A stretch of 64,000 nt of DNA from Clostridium sp. NkU-1 (GTDB lineage Bacteria > Bacillota_A > Clostridia > Lachnospirales > Lachnospiraceae). Made by a program: the position numbers and the translations under genes. This document shows positions 10,161 to 23,000 of the stretch, piece after piece. The number at the start of each line of letters is the position of its first letter. The first letter of the stretch is position 1. Location: assembly GCA_001312405.1 (NCBI GenBank), contig BBDR01000018.1:33442-97441 (forward strand). Reading direction: 5' to 3'. The notes beneath the pieces were generated by a model. It made no database searches, was not told the DNA's origin, and saw only the letters and a list, made by a program, of their open reading frames with translations.

Positions 10161-10195
10161 AAATAGAAAGGCCGGCGCATTTATTGGCGCCGGCC
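10161..10195 (-). terminator. Rho-independent terminator of bioY
   Basis: GGCCGGCGC (10170-10178) pairs with GCGCCGGCC (10187-10195) over an 8-base loop. On the minus strand it is followed by a T-rich tract (bases 10161-10169), so it ends the bioY transcript. Confidence 0.88.
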
Positions 10196-10210
10196 GATCA
10201 TATATATTTG

Positions 10211-10798
10211 TCATTGCCGTAAAACGGCTTTTCGGATAGGAATTCCGATGATAACAGCAATCACTGTAAGAACAATATCCTTAGGAACAAATGCCACTAT
10301 GGAATAAGAAAATACCCCTAAGACCGACATATCACCGGATAATGCGGCCCATTGAAGACCTCCTATGGTTTCATCTATTAGGGTGCCAAGAACCGGGAGC
10401 AGGAATATAAGAATCGTGTTAAAAAGCTTGCTGCCTGTTTTTGGTCTGATGCCGCAGAGAGGTACCATAATAAGCCAGCCCCATATGTAACCGCCGGTTA
10501 ACCCCATCAAGTGTTGGAGGCCTCCGCGAAAGTTTGAGAAGACCGGAAGGCCTACAGCTCCAAGAAGGATGTAAATAAGTGTTGCTAAAAATCCCAGCCT
10601 CCATCCTAACACGGTTCCTATAAGTACTACTCCAAAGATCTGGATGGTTATGGGAACACCGGTTGGCAAGGGGATAGATATCTGGGAAATCACGGCAAGA
10701 ACTGCCGCAAACATCCCGGCCAAGACTAATTCCTTTGTTGTAATCCGGCGTTTGGCAGGGGATGAAGTCTTTGTTTGAAATGTTTTTGCTGTATTCAT
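10211..10798 (-). CDS. bioY: BioY biotin transporter, substrate-binding S component
   Basis: Integral membrane S component of an energy-coupling-factor biotin importer; it works with shared EcfA/EcfA'/EcfT proteins that are not in this window. I place the start at the ATG at 10798 (195 residues) because it follows an AGGGAG site and yields a normal BioY length; the open frame extends to 10891 but that would run through the operator. Six hydrophobic segments are visible, and the conserved BioY stretches PLPTGVPITIQ, GAVGLPVFSNFRGG and LMGLTGGYIWG are present. No frame break. A BirA-like operator lies in the promoter, so expression should fall when biotin is plentiful. Confidence 0.93.
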   Translation of the reverse strand: MNTAKTFQTKTSSPAKRRITTKELVLAGMFAAVLAVISQISIPLPTGVPITIQIFGVVLIGTVLGWRLGFLATLIYILLGAVGLPVFSNFRGGLQHLMGLTGGYIWGWLIMVPLCGIRPKTGSKLFNTILIFLLPVLGTLIDETIGGLQWAALSGDMSVLGVFSYSIVAFVPKDIVLTVIAVIIGIPIRKAVLRQ

Positions 10799-10816
10799 GA
10801 GATCAGGCTCCCTTAT

Positions 10817-10891
10817 GTAGTATAAGATTCTACTGGAATGGTAACACATGATAAATCGATTGTCAACTAAAAAAATATAATAGGTTAACAA
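10817..10891 (-). promoter_or_regulatory. BirA-type biotin repressor operator and bioY promoter
   Basis: On the plus strand TTGTCAACT (10860-10868) and GGTTAACAA (10883-10891) form an inverted repeat with a 14-base spacer. This matches the BirA box arrangement (TTGTTAACC, 14-15 bases, GGTTAACAA) except in two positions of one arm. On the minus strand the imperfect arm includes TTGACA as a -35; 17 bases downstream is TACCAT as a weak -10, which places the operator across the promoter. The location directly before bioY supports biotin control. Confidence 0.85.
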
Positions 10892-11046
10892 TTAAAAAAG
10901 TGGTTACAAGGAAATTTTGATATAAACTTGAAAAAAATAACCAGCCTGTAACCGTTGAGATATATACTGAATAGATAGAAAATACAGCTTTTAGCTTATT
11001 AATAGATTTTAACCTTGAGATTGCAATAAATAAGGAGGATATAAGT

Positions 11047-14000
11047 ATGAAAGGTATAGGGAAGAAAGTGCATCGCTTAAAAAGAGTGATTGCCTGGTTG
11101 CTGACTATTGCGATTGTTACCGGAAATATATCACAGCTTTCAGTAACTACCGCATATGCTTCGGAGACTGCTGAGCGCAGAAGTGAATCTTCTTCCAATG
11201 CAGGGAAAGCATCTCCGTCGGAGGCGACCCCGTCAGAGGCGGCGAGAGTTATTGACGTCCAGGTCACTCAGTCTGCCATTGAAAAGGTTCTTAAAAAGGA
11301 TTTTGACAGCAGACCGGAATTAAAGGAAGATTTGGTTCCCTTTGAAGGAGATCAAAAGGATCTGGTCATAGGAAAATTGTATGAAGAACTGGAGGGAAAA
11401 ACTCTGGTGCTCCAGAAGAAGGTGGGAAAAGCCATGTATCTGGTAGTGGTATCAGATACTCTGGATGGAGAACCTTTTTTTTGAGGCTGATAAATCCGAA
11501 CGCATCAGGCAGGAATCAATCCTTAAGAATATTCAGATCATAGGCGTCAATGGCTATAAGGACCGGGACTGCGAATTCCGGCTGCGGATCGTTGGTGAAG
11601 ATTTAATGATCACAGATGCCCAGATGGAAGAATTTGCGGTCATCGGGGAAAATTCACAGGAAGAAATGGCTGCAAAACCTTCCTCAACCGGGAACCAATC
11701 CGGAAGCTCGGGAAGTTCTGGAAGTTCCGGAACCGTGGAAACGGCTGCCGCAACAGAGGAAGAGTCCAAGGATCAGGAAACGGATGCTCCGGAAACCGAG
11801 ACTAACGAATCTGAGATTCGGGAAACCGGGACTAACCAAACTGAGGCTCAGGAAACCAGTGAGGCTCATAAGAATCTTTCCGAGTCGGATGAAGAAACAA
11901 AAAGCCAGACCAGGGAAGTGAAAGAGACACAGAGAGAAGAGAACTCCAGGGAAATCGAGGAAAAATCAGAAAATGGAGTCAAAGAAGAAAGCAAAAAAAG
12001 AACAGAGCGGAAAAGAACAGGGGGAAGGTTCCAATTCTGATAAATCCGGGGAAGCTCTTTCTGTAAGCAGCGTCGGAATAAATGGGGTTTCAATAATAAG
12101 GCATGAGGTTCCGGTTCTTTTAAACGCTGAAAATACGCTGGCAACAGCTTCTGAAGCAGACAATTATTTCAACGGCGGGGAAGATGCTGATCTTGTTTCT
12201 GTAGGGAATACGAAGGCCCTGTCAGAAGAGGAGCGGGCCGCCCTCATGGGAACCGATGTTGCCACCCTGAATGGGGAAGAAAAGAAAATAAGTTTATTCT
12301 CATTTCTCAGCCAGCCATCCTTTGGCATGGTGGTCCACAGCTATGGAATGACCCTGCTGAATACAGAGGTGAACAGTGAAGGCAGGCTCAGTCCTTATGA
12401 AACGGCTCTGACTTATTATGGGCCAGATGCTGAGGATAAGAAGGATACGGTTGAAGTGAATCTGTCTCAAAGTAAGACCGGCTCCATAAAGGCAGGAATT
12501 TTATATACCTATACCATCACCTATACCATGCAGGCAGCACCTCTTTACGAATATGCTGCAGGAGGAAAGCTGCCCCTCTTTGATACCTATGAGAATGCAA
12601 AAATTCTCTTCACTGTGCCTGACGGCATTGTCATAGAAGAGCGGCCCGGAAAAGTAAAGCTGGTATCTTCTGATGATGGTGGTAAGGTTTATGAAATCAG
12701 CGTGGGGGATGAACAGAATGTAATTCGTCCGGGCAAGTCAGACAGCATAACCGTGAACGCCTATATTGACGGGAATGGAAAAAGAGGGGTTGGCGAAGAA
12801 TTTAAACTGTCTCAGGACAGCATTGCTTTCTATGCTGACGTTAAGGTGGCTGATAAGACAGATAAGGAGAATGTAACTTATCCCGGTAATGTTGAAACAG
12901 TCACTTATGCGGAGCAGCCAGAGGACACCACACTGGCTCTTGTTTCCGATGATGCATGGCATATTAAAAAGAGAGTTTATCCAACGGATCATTCTTATAC
13001 GGTGGTAAGCGACAATGCAGGAAATCCTGAATTTGTGGACATTACCTATCAGATTGAAATGGGCATGTACGGAAGCTCAGGCGATATATCCAGGCAGTCT
13101 AACGGAACCATTTACCAGACTTATGGCCGTACTGGTTTTAAGGAGGATTCTTATAAAATTACAGACTCTCTTAAGATCCTCACGGAACATGCTCCTGAGG
13201 CCATGAAGCCGGTTTCCGTAACGGCCAAATGGGAAGGCGGATCCAATGTCAGGGTGATTAACAATGGGGATGGGTCGATTACCATTAATGAGTTCAAGAC
13301 CCAGGGACAGAATGATGCGGATCATATTTACGTGTCAGATTTAGCGCCAACCTACAGCTCTTATCTGGTAACCGCCCGCTATCCCTATGAACCATTTTTG
13401 CTGAAGTACAATGATGAACGTATTGGGAACGAGACCGTATTTACGGTCAACAATAAGGCCCGTCTGGAATATGTAAAGCTGGGAACAGATCAGCTGGTGA
13501 CAGAAGACTCGGATGTAAATATTGCGATTCATGAGTTCAACAAGCCGGCAGTTATCAAGATAAAGAAGGAAATTGACGAGGGTCTGGGCTTTACCCAGAA
13601 GTATGGATTGACCATGGAAAAGGAATATCCCGGGATGGCTGGCTTTGAGATTTATTCCCTGGATGCTGACAACAAGCAGACGCCTTATGACAATTATACG
13701 GTTATAGACGGACATGGTCAAAAAAATTAACAATAAAAACATTGCCGTCAATCCTTCAAGGGATGAAACGGAAAGCGGATTCTATGCAACAGGGATGATG
13801 GTTACATCCAGATCCAGGTAGATCCGGGAACCTATGTGATCAATGAGACAGCAAATCCAGTTGGAACCCAATTCAGCTCCGCAAAGGTGGGAACAAAAGC
13901 GGTTGCCAAAGGGGACGATATTAAGGTCACCTTAAAGGCAGGAGAAAACGCTGAGGTCACAGTGGTGAACGAAGTCATTGGAAAGGGAGCCATTGAATTT

Positions 14001-17000
14001 AATAAGAAGGCCCGTACCTGGAACAGCGTAACCCTTAGTGAAACAGAATTAAATGCTTTGGAAGGCGCAGAATTCATTCTTTTCCAGAAAAATGAAGATG
14101 GAGACCTTTCAGAAGTTAAAACCGTTAAATCAGACAGCAAAGGATATGTGTTGTTTAAGCCTCTTACACCGGGCAAATACATTGTAAGAGAAAAAAAGCG
14201 CCAGCGGTTATATCCTTGACAATCATGATTATGAAGTGACCGTAGAGGCCGGAAAGACATCGCCGGTAAAAGGCGGGAATAACCTTCTTGTCAACACTTT
14301 AAATGAAGCAAGGGTAAATGTGACAAAGTGGATGCAGAATGACAAAGCTGGTTATATTAAGGTGCCTGGAGCTTACAGAGGGGACTTTAATAATAAATTT
14401 TGGTTTGAAAAAAAATGTGGAGGGCACGTGGACAAAAGTGAGCATTGACTCCAAAACCACCTACTCTCTGGATAGTTCAAGCCAGTTTACGGCAGCTCTT
14501 CCAGTTTATGATGGAAGCGGCCAGGTGATTAAGTACCGCGTAGTTGAGGAAGTTCCTGACGGATATTCCGACGGCAATGGCGCCGAAGCTGGTTTTTCAC
14601 AGGAAATAAAAGGGAGTAACACTTATATTTATAAGACCTTTTCCCTGGAACCTTTAAAGACCGCTCAGGTTGACTTGAAAAATAATAAAGGGGGAACCTT
14701 AAAGCTTCAAAAGGATGCCTGGTCCATCAGCAGCGGAAGCTTGAATAAGAATGCTTCCAAAAGTGGATTTCAGTTTAAGCTTTATTATAAAGAAGGAAAT
14801 GACTTCACCGAAGTATTGCTCAATAAGGTCTATACAACAAACAGTAACGGAGAAATTCTGGTAAAGGGCCTTGATGTAACAAAGGACTATTACTGGTCTG
14901 AAATCAACAGCAGCGGAAGGCTGGAAGCAGATGATTCTGAGCAGATGGTAATTTCCGGAGATCAGGTTTTTATCGGGCCTTATAAGGTAGTCAGAGAAAG
15001 TGATACCATTGTAAAGGCTTATAACATTCCTCAAAAGGTACCTTACTGGCTTTATAAGGTTGATATCACAAATAAGAACAATTCCATATCAGCACAATTT
15101 AAAATAACAAGAGATGCTGATAAGACAGTTGTTTTCAGCGGTTCGGTGACCAATAAGGGAACATATGTGATTCTTGATCCCGGAACAGAGTATACCATGG
15201 AAGAAACAACGCCTCCTGCTAATTTTGAAAAAGGGAAAGACATTAAGATCACAACTCCTAAAGGGCCTGTTCAAAAAGCGGATTTGGAACGGTGGTATAC
15301 CCAGGGCAATGAAGAAACCCGCCGGACCATTGAAAATAAACCATATAAATCTGTTTCCATTAAGAAGACGCAATATGATGCAGACGGCACGGCAAATCCC
15401 ATTGCACAAATAAAGTTTGACGCTTATGTAAAGAATGGCAGCAGCTTTACAAAAGCAACTAGTCTGAAATCCAGTGTACCGACCCAGCTTGCTCCTGGAA
15501 CGTATTACTTTAAGGAAGTTGTTCCTGACGGTAATATCAACCCTTATTACCTGCTTTCTGATGCTGATAAAGAGAAAGGTACCCATCCGGGTAATCCTGG
15601 CTATGAGATTTACGGAACCGATGTATACTACGGACCGGTAACCATAACCGCAGCGTCTACAAGCAGCGAAAAGAGCCTGAATATCTATCTGGCAGGAGAG
15701 AATAAGCCCGTAGAGAATTACAAGAATAATGGAAAAGTAACGGTTACTAAAATGGATGCGTTAAGGGATATCACTGTGAACGGAGCCATTTTGGTATTTT
15801 CAGAGCAGATAAATTTAATATAAATGATTGGGCAAACAGCATTAAAAATCCAATTGAGAAGGTAACCACAAGCGGAAGCGGCCAGGCAACCTTCAGCAGT
15901 CCAGACCTTAAGATCTTTGACAGCAATGGAGACAGGATTTCCTATGTCATTGCTGAAATAACACCACCAGCCGGATATCTGCCATCCTATGAGATTTTAA
16001 CTACGACCTTAAAGGAAGGCAAGGTAATTACTAAGGTCAATGGAGATGATAATGGAAGTGCGCTTGTTATTGAGAACGAACCCAAACTAACCCTCCGTAC
16101 CCAGAAGTATTGGAGGGATGAATGGAATTACCAGTTCTATCCGGCGAATCATGTTCTTGGAAACGTGAAGCTGGCCCTCTATAAGATAAACGCAGACGGC
16201 GTCACGGCAGACTATGTAAAAACAGAAACCACCAATACCTATGACGGGATCGCAACCTTCTATGATATTAACCGGAATGACACTTACTATGTGGTTGAGG
16301 TCCGGGTACCCACAAAGGAAGAAACTGGCTTTGATTTTGACCTGAATATGAAGGATAAGACACCTTTGGCAGAAGGAAATGGTGAACCTCCGAAAACACT
16401 TTCTGTTTCAGACCTAAAAGCAGGTAAATACAATGCAGTGAAATATACGGGTAAGGATCTTGCAAAAACAGCGGACTCTTTAACCCAGAATACTGATCCG
16501 CTTTTTAACTATAAGCCATGGGTTCAGTTTAATATATTAAAAACCTGTGATGGAAAGGCATTTGATGGAACTCCCCATACAGAGGAACGTGTCAACGGAG
16601 CGAAATTTAGCCTTTATAAGATGAAGGGTAATGTGAAAGATCTTTCGGAAATTCATTTAGAGGATTTGGCGAATGAAGACAGGTTTGAGAAGGTAGACAG
16701 CTATGAGAGCGGCACCCGCATCAATCCGAAGACAGGAATCAGAGAGAACGGGGAATTTGATACCGCTATTTTGGAAACCGGCAAGGTATACTGGCTGGTA
16801 GAAGAAGAGGCTGCACCGGGATATCAGCTTCCTGGCGGACGCCAGATCGTAGCAGTATTTGCACCAAAAGATTCCGGTTACACAGGATATAATGAAATGC
16901 TTCATCTGTATGAAAATGGTCGCAATGAACAAATCGCTGTTGTGAAAAATCAGCATGGAGATGGCCAGGGAGGCTTTGATGCATACTATTTCCAGATTGC

Positions 17001-20000
17001 ATTAAACAAATGGCTGAAGGATGGTTCGAAGCAAAATGCAGAACCAACCCTTTTAGGCGGAGCTAAATTCCAGATATGGCTGCTGGATCCTGATAGTAAA
17101 GCAAAACTGCTTCCTGTCCAGGTGGTGGAAACCGGTCTGGAATCCGACAGTGAGAACAAAACAGGCTATGCCCTTTCCAGGATGATCAACATGGGTAAGC
17201 TTAAGACAGAGCTTGAAAGCAAAGGATTTGATAAAGAAAGTATTGAAAGGATCCTTAAGCTTGAGAATGATAATGTAAAAGCCCTCTTTGGACTGGAGGA
17301 GGTATATGCGCCTTCTAAGGTCCAGATGGATCCAACCCTTCACTACCTGGAAGTGACAATTCCCAAAAACCAGGATGCCATTGATTCCCAGTATTTCTGG
17401 AAGCAGGGAAAGTCAGAGAAATACCGTCTGATGAACACAGTATTGGAGGAATACCCGGTAACTCTGGCTAAATACGGATACGTACCGGATTCCAGTACTT
17501 TTGGTAAAACGGATGAGGAGCTGGATGCCTTAAACATCATAAAAACGCCTTTAAGCCGCGTAAAGTTTGAAATCTTTCAGTACCAGTGGGCAAACGGCAG
17601 TTATAGTTATGTAAGCATTGGAACTTATACTACGGAAAGCAATGGCCAGATCAAGATACCTAAGGGCTTAAAAGCGGGGCGGTACCGGTTAAAGGAAACC
17701 CTGACAACAGCCCAGAAGAGTAAGTATGTTACCATGTATACCGGCAAGGACAATCTTTGGAGATACTTTACGGTAGGAAGCACTCCTTCCACTGTGAACG
17801 TTTATAACCCGGAGAAACCGGATCTTGTAATTGAAAAGACCACCTGGGCAGGAGATTCTTCCATAGACCTTCAGGGGATCACCTTCACCATTCAAAAATC
17901 AGGCAGCAGCGAGATCAAGGCTGCTACTGTAAAACTTGAGAATGGAAAATATGCTGCCAGCTTTAAAGATTTAGACAGCGGCATTTACACCATTCAGGCG
18001 GAGGATTTAGGAGACGGAGCGGCAAAATCTGTGACCAGCGGATATTTTGAAACGGCATCAGTGAATGTGGGATACAAAGCAACAGCTGCCGGAGAAAAGG
18101 TATCTCTGGTTCCCGTTGAAAAAAGCGTAACAGGAAAGCTGGCAACAGCTGTAGTTAAGAATCCGCGTCTGGCTGATCTTGTTATTTATAAGACAGATGC
18201 AGAAACAACGGAAAGCAGTTCTGGTATGGCAGGTGCTTCCTTTAAAGTGGAATACTTGAAGTTCCGTTCCGATACAGATTTATTCGAAGGGGTTCTGAAG
18301 AATGTAACAGATAAAGGATATAGCAAACCAGATCAGGACTTTGAAGAAATTTCAGGGACTCTGACTGATAACAAGGACGGTTCCTATACATTGGAGGACT
18401 GTGCACCGCTGGTACCGGATTACAGAGCAGAAAGCCCCGGAAGGCTATACCATTGACGCCCAGCCGATGATTGTGGCTGTAGTGGGAGATATGCAGGCGG
18501 ATACCAGGGGATTACTCCTGTGACCTTTGAAAACAGAAAGAAAGCAGAACTGACCGTAACAAAGAAGCTTTTCTTTGGCGATGGATTTATAAATGAAGAG
18601 AACATTGCTAAAAAGCTTCCGGCTGAGATCATATTTGATATTTATACCTATTCCGATAATGCCTATAAGCAGGTATTAGACGAAAGCAGCAGGCCGGTTC
18701 AGGTAAAACTCCAGAGCTTTGAAGCTCAGGATGGATATTATACGGCAAAGGGAACTGCGTTACTTCCTCAGAAGCCGGAAGGCGGCGCCTATTATCTGAA
18801 GGAGCAGGAAAACCCTGACTGGATGCTTTCAGCCTTAGGTGTGGAAGATAACGGTACCCTTCAGGAAGACGGATATATTAAGGTAGGCGGAGAAACAGAT
18901 TTTACTTCCCAAAACCCGGTATCCATTACGGTGAACAACCAATATGCAAAAGCAAGGGTGCGTCTGACCAAGGTGGATGGGACGAATCCTTTAAAGAAAT
19001 TAACGGGAGCAGCCTTTAAGCTGTATTCTGATCCGGAGCTGACAAAAGCGGTAGGAGATTTCACAGAGATAGGGCAGAGCGGAGTATATGAAATGGTATT
19101 TTCCACCAAGCTTTACAGCCCTGGAACCTACTATATAAAAGAAGTGAATGCTCCTGCAGGTTATATTGCAATCACAACAGCCATACCGGCGGAAGGCCTG
19201 ACAGCAGAGACAGGAAAAACAACAGAAATTACCGTGGAAAATCAGGGTGGTATTGATTTGCAGATTACCAAATACAGCGGAAATGGAGGTTCAGAATCCC
19301 TTAAATCAGGAATCAGCTTTGAGCTTTACAAAAAGTCCGAAGGTGCCTGGAATTATGTTGCAGAAGGAACCACCGATTCCGGAGGAAAGCTTTCCTTCCG
19401 GGGACTTGAGCTGACGGCAGGTGACTCTTACGGAGTTTATGAGGTGACGAAGAAGGAAAAAGGCTTTGAAACATTCCGTATGGCTTCCTTTGAAGGAGAG
19501 GCAGGAACCATCCTTCCTATAACAGCGGAGGTGGTAAAAAACGGAGAAACCAAAACAGGTCTGGATCTTTATGTTCTGACAGGAGACAATACTGTTACTC
19601 CGGGAGTATATGACTTTAAGGCTCATAACCAGGAAGCGCTGCCTTTAAAACTCATTAAGAACGATGTGAATAAATCAGATAATCCTGGCGGATCCATTAC
19701 CGCTTCCATGAAGATCATGGAAAAAGAATCTGGAAAGCAGGTTGGTGATCTGGTTGCCGTACCATACGGGGAAACCGGAATTACGGTGCCTCTGTTACCG
19801 GGAACCTATATCATCGAAGAGATGGCAGTGACCCAGAATAACCAGGGATATGTCATTAATAAGGATGATGTCAGAACTATTTACAGGAAAGAAGTGGAAG
19901 TTAAGAAGGGGGCAGTTCCAGAGCCATGCGAATTTACTAACGTAAAGCAGAAGACAGGAGTGACACTGGATAAGACATCTCTAACGGCCTCACTAAAGGA

Positions 20001-23000
20001 TTTATGGTGGAATGACGGCCAGACAGTAACCTATACCTTAACGCCTCATGTGGTCAACAGCATACCATTGGACCGGTTTGTAGTAACAGATACGGGCTTA
20101 AAGATGCTGGATGAAGGAAAAACAGTGCTTTCAGAGGCTGATTACACCTACGAAAAATATACGATCACCGGGATTAAGCCGGGAAAAGCCACGGAACAAA
20201 ACCGCATGAAAGGTGCAAAGACCGGAACCATCATGGCTGATGTGACCTTCTATGATTTTAACGGAAACCAGGTGGGAGAGGTGCAGAGCGTTGCGGTATC
20301 AGGTGACGGAGAGATTGGTCTGGTAAAACCGGTAAGCGGCAAAAAGGTAAAATCCTTCCAGATCAGCTACCGGGATGACACTTTAAAAGGCTCTACGGAA
20401 AACCAATATGTCCTCGGAAATGATTTTGTACCGGGAAGCATAGAAGTTACGGTAAAGCTGAACCGCCAGGATCCAAAGCTGTCTAACGGAACCTTTAAGA
20501 AAGAAATCAAATATATCCGCAACGAGGCCAATGTGGCTATGGAATTCAGAAAATGGGATATTAACGGAACGCTGGTTCAGGGCCAGGAAAAGAGTCAGGC
20601 AGAAAAGGAATGGGATATTCCGGTCGTACAAAGCCAGGCCCCGGCGATTTCGGTAAAAAAAGAGCGTTGATCCCATTAAGGCATACAGCCAAGTGATATC
20701 CTGACTTATACGCTTTATGTAAAGAATGATACCACAAGCAATAATCCTGATATTGTTCCAATGCAAAAGCCCATTCTCATTGATTATGTGCCTCTTGGAG
20801 TTACTGTATCAGGGGAGTCAGCCGGTGAAAATCGCCTGTTAAAGGCTGTCAGCCTAAAGGATGCGCCACATGGCGTTGCCATTGAAAAGACTATTAAAAA
20901 GATTGATCCAGAGACAGGAAGGGAAACCTTATTCATCCAGTTAAGCGGAGCTCTGGATAAGGGTGAGTCCGTTACGGTTGAAGTAAAAGCACAGATTGCG
21001 GGAAGCATTATCAATTATGGAAAGAACATTCTCAATGAACTTTATGTTACAAGTGATGTTCTTCAGCCTGCGTTTTCATTAAATCAGACAGGTGCTTCCT
21101 TTATGCTCAAAACAGATTCAGGCAGCAAATGGCCCAGTGCGGACTTGCCAAAGGATGTGCAGCTGCCGGATGAAAAGTACCGCGGCTATGGTTATGCTTC
21201 GGATTCTGCGGAGAACACCATGAGCACCGGTACCGGAATTGTCCTCCATAAGGAGGTAAAAGGAAATTTAGACACCAGATTCGTATCAGGGACTACGGTA
21301 GGAAAGGTGGAAAAGAGTGGGGATGATACGGAGCTCGCTGATAAGGATGGTACCGTATTATACCGGCTCACAGTCAATAATGTTTCAGCCACTGATTATA
21401 TCACCCAGCTGCAGCTTATGGATATCCTTCCGGTTAAGGGCGACTATAGTACCGGCAATTTTGAACGGCTTAGTGATTACCGCTTGAAGTTTGAGGATAT
21501 TGTGTCTGTTTCCATTGAGAACAGAACAGATAACAAGGAAGGAAGAAAAGTTAGTGATTTCAGCAAAGAGGTGACTTATTCTGAAAAGGCAATTAACAAT
21601 AAAGAAACGGCTCTGCAAGGAAAAGACTCTCTGTTAAATAACAACAAAGACGGGTTCTGGTCTGGAAGCTCCAGTGACCCCACGGCTATCCGCATTAAGA
21701 TCACTGATCCCGAATTTTACCTGGCTCCGGGAGAAAACCTGGTGGTGGTCTATAAAACGGTTGTACCTTATAACACAATGAAGGAGCTGGATGATGTAGC
21801 TTACGGATATGCGGTCAATGACTTTGCTACTTCCTTTAGCTATAAGAAGAAACTATCAGATGCTGCTGATATAGACTTCACTCTGGTTCAGACCAGCAAC
21901 GCGGTTCAGGTAGTTCTGGTTCCGGGAAAAGTGAAGGTATCAGGACGGATATGGATTGATGACAACAATAACGGTATACAGGATGAGAGCATTGAGAACG
22001 ATCATCTCCTTACGGATCTGCTTCCGGTGCTTCAGTCAGAGTACTTTAAGGTCAGTCTGTTGAAGTACAGCAGTAAGAGCGGTGACGAAGATGTAACAGG
22101 AGCAGTAGGAGTCAGGGATGCCAGATTCCTGTTTGAAAATCTGATACCTGCAAAGCCCTTTGGAATCACTGGGTCAGAATTCACCAGGGATCAGGAAAAC
22201 AGCTGGTACAGTAATCAGTCTCTGATCTTATCAAAGCTAAAGGGCGAGGATCCGGCCCATTACAGGATTTATGTGACAACAGGTACCATGCCGGAGGGAT
22301 ATGAAGATCTGGTGCTTAAGCTGGCAAAACCGACCATGCTTTCCACCGGGGAAAATCCGGAGGCCGGAAGATCAAGGCTGCCTGGCACTCTGGCAGAAGG
22401 AGGAAGCAATTACGAAGAGAGCCGCGACAGCAACTTTAAGGAGGCAAAAGGCTCTTATGCATCAGAAGACTTCTTCTTATGGTCTACAGGAAGTGACTAT
22501 GACAAGACAAAGGATATCGGTTTTGTACCATATCGGAATGTAACGATTAATAAGACAAATGAAGCCGGAAACCCGGTGACGGGCACTCATTCAGCGTATA
22601 CGGGCCGTATACCAACGAAGAGATGGAAGCATTCCGGAAAAATGGAATAAGGGATGCAGCAGCTCTTGGAAGTCCGGCTGCCCAAGGCAGTACGGCTCTG
22701 GCCGGCGGCGAGGCAGTCTGGAATGCAGGAGAACTACTCTATTACCGGAATTATATTGTTGTAGAGGATGGGGCGCCTGTGGGATATGAGATTGCCGGTG
22801 CACAATCCGATGATATGATTCCAATGGATTCCTATCAGGTGGAGGGTCAGAAGGCCTGGGAGCTTCTCAGCAAGGAGTTTAAGACGGCTGGAACCTCAAT
22901 ACCAAGCACTATAACGGTTAAGAACCGCTATGTATCCGGGACTCTGGAATTTACAAAGCTGGATGGATTGACGGAAAAGGAGCTTGGCGGAGCAGCATTC

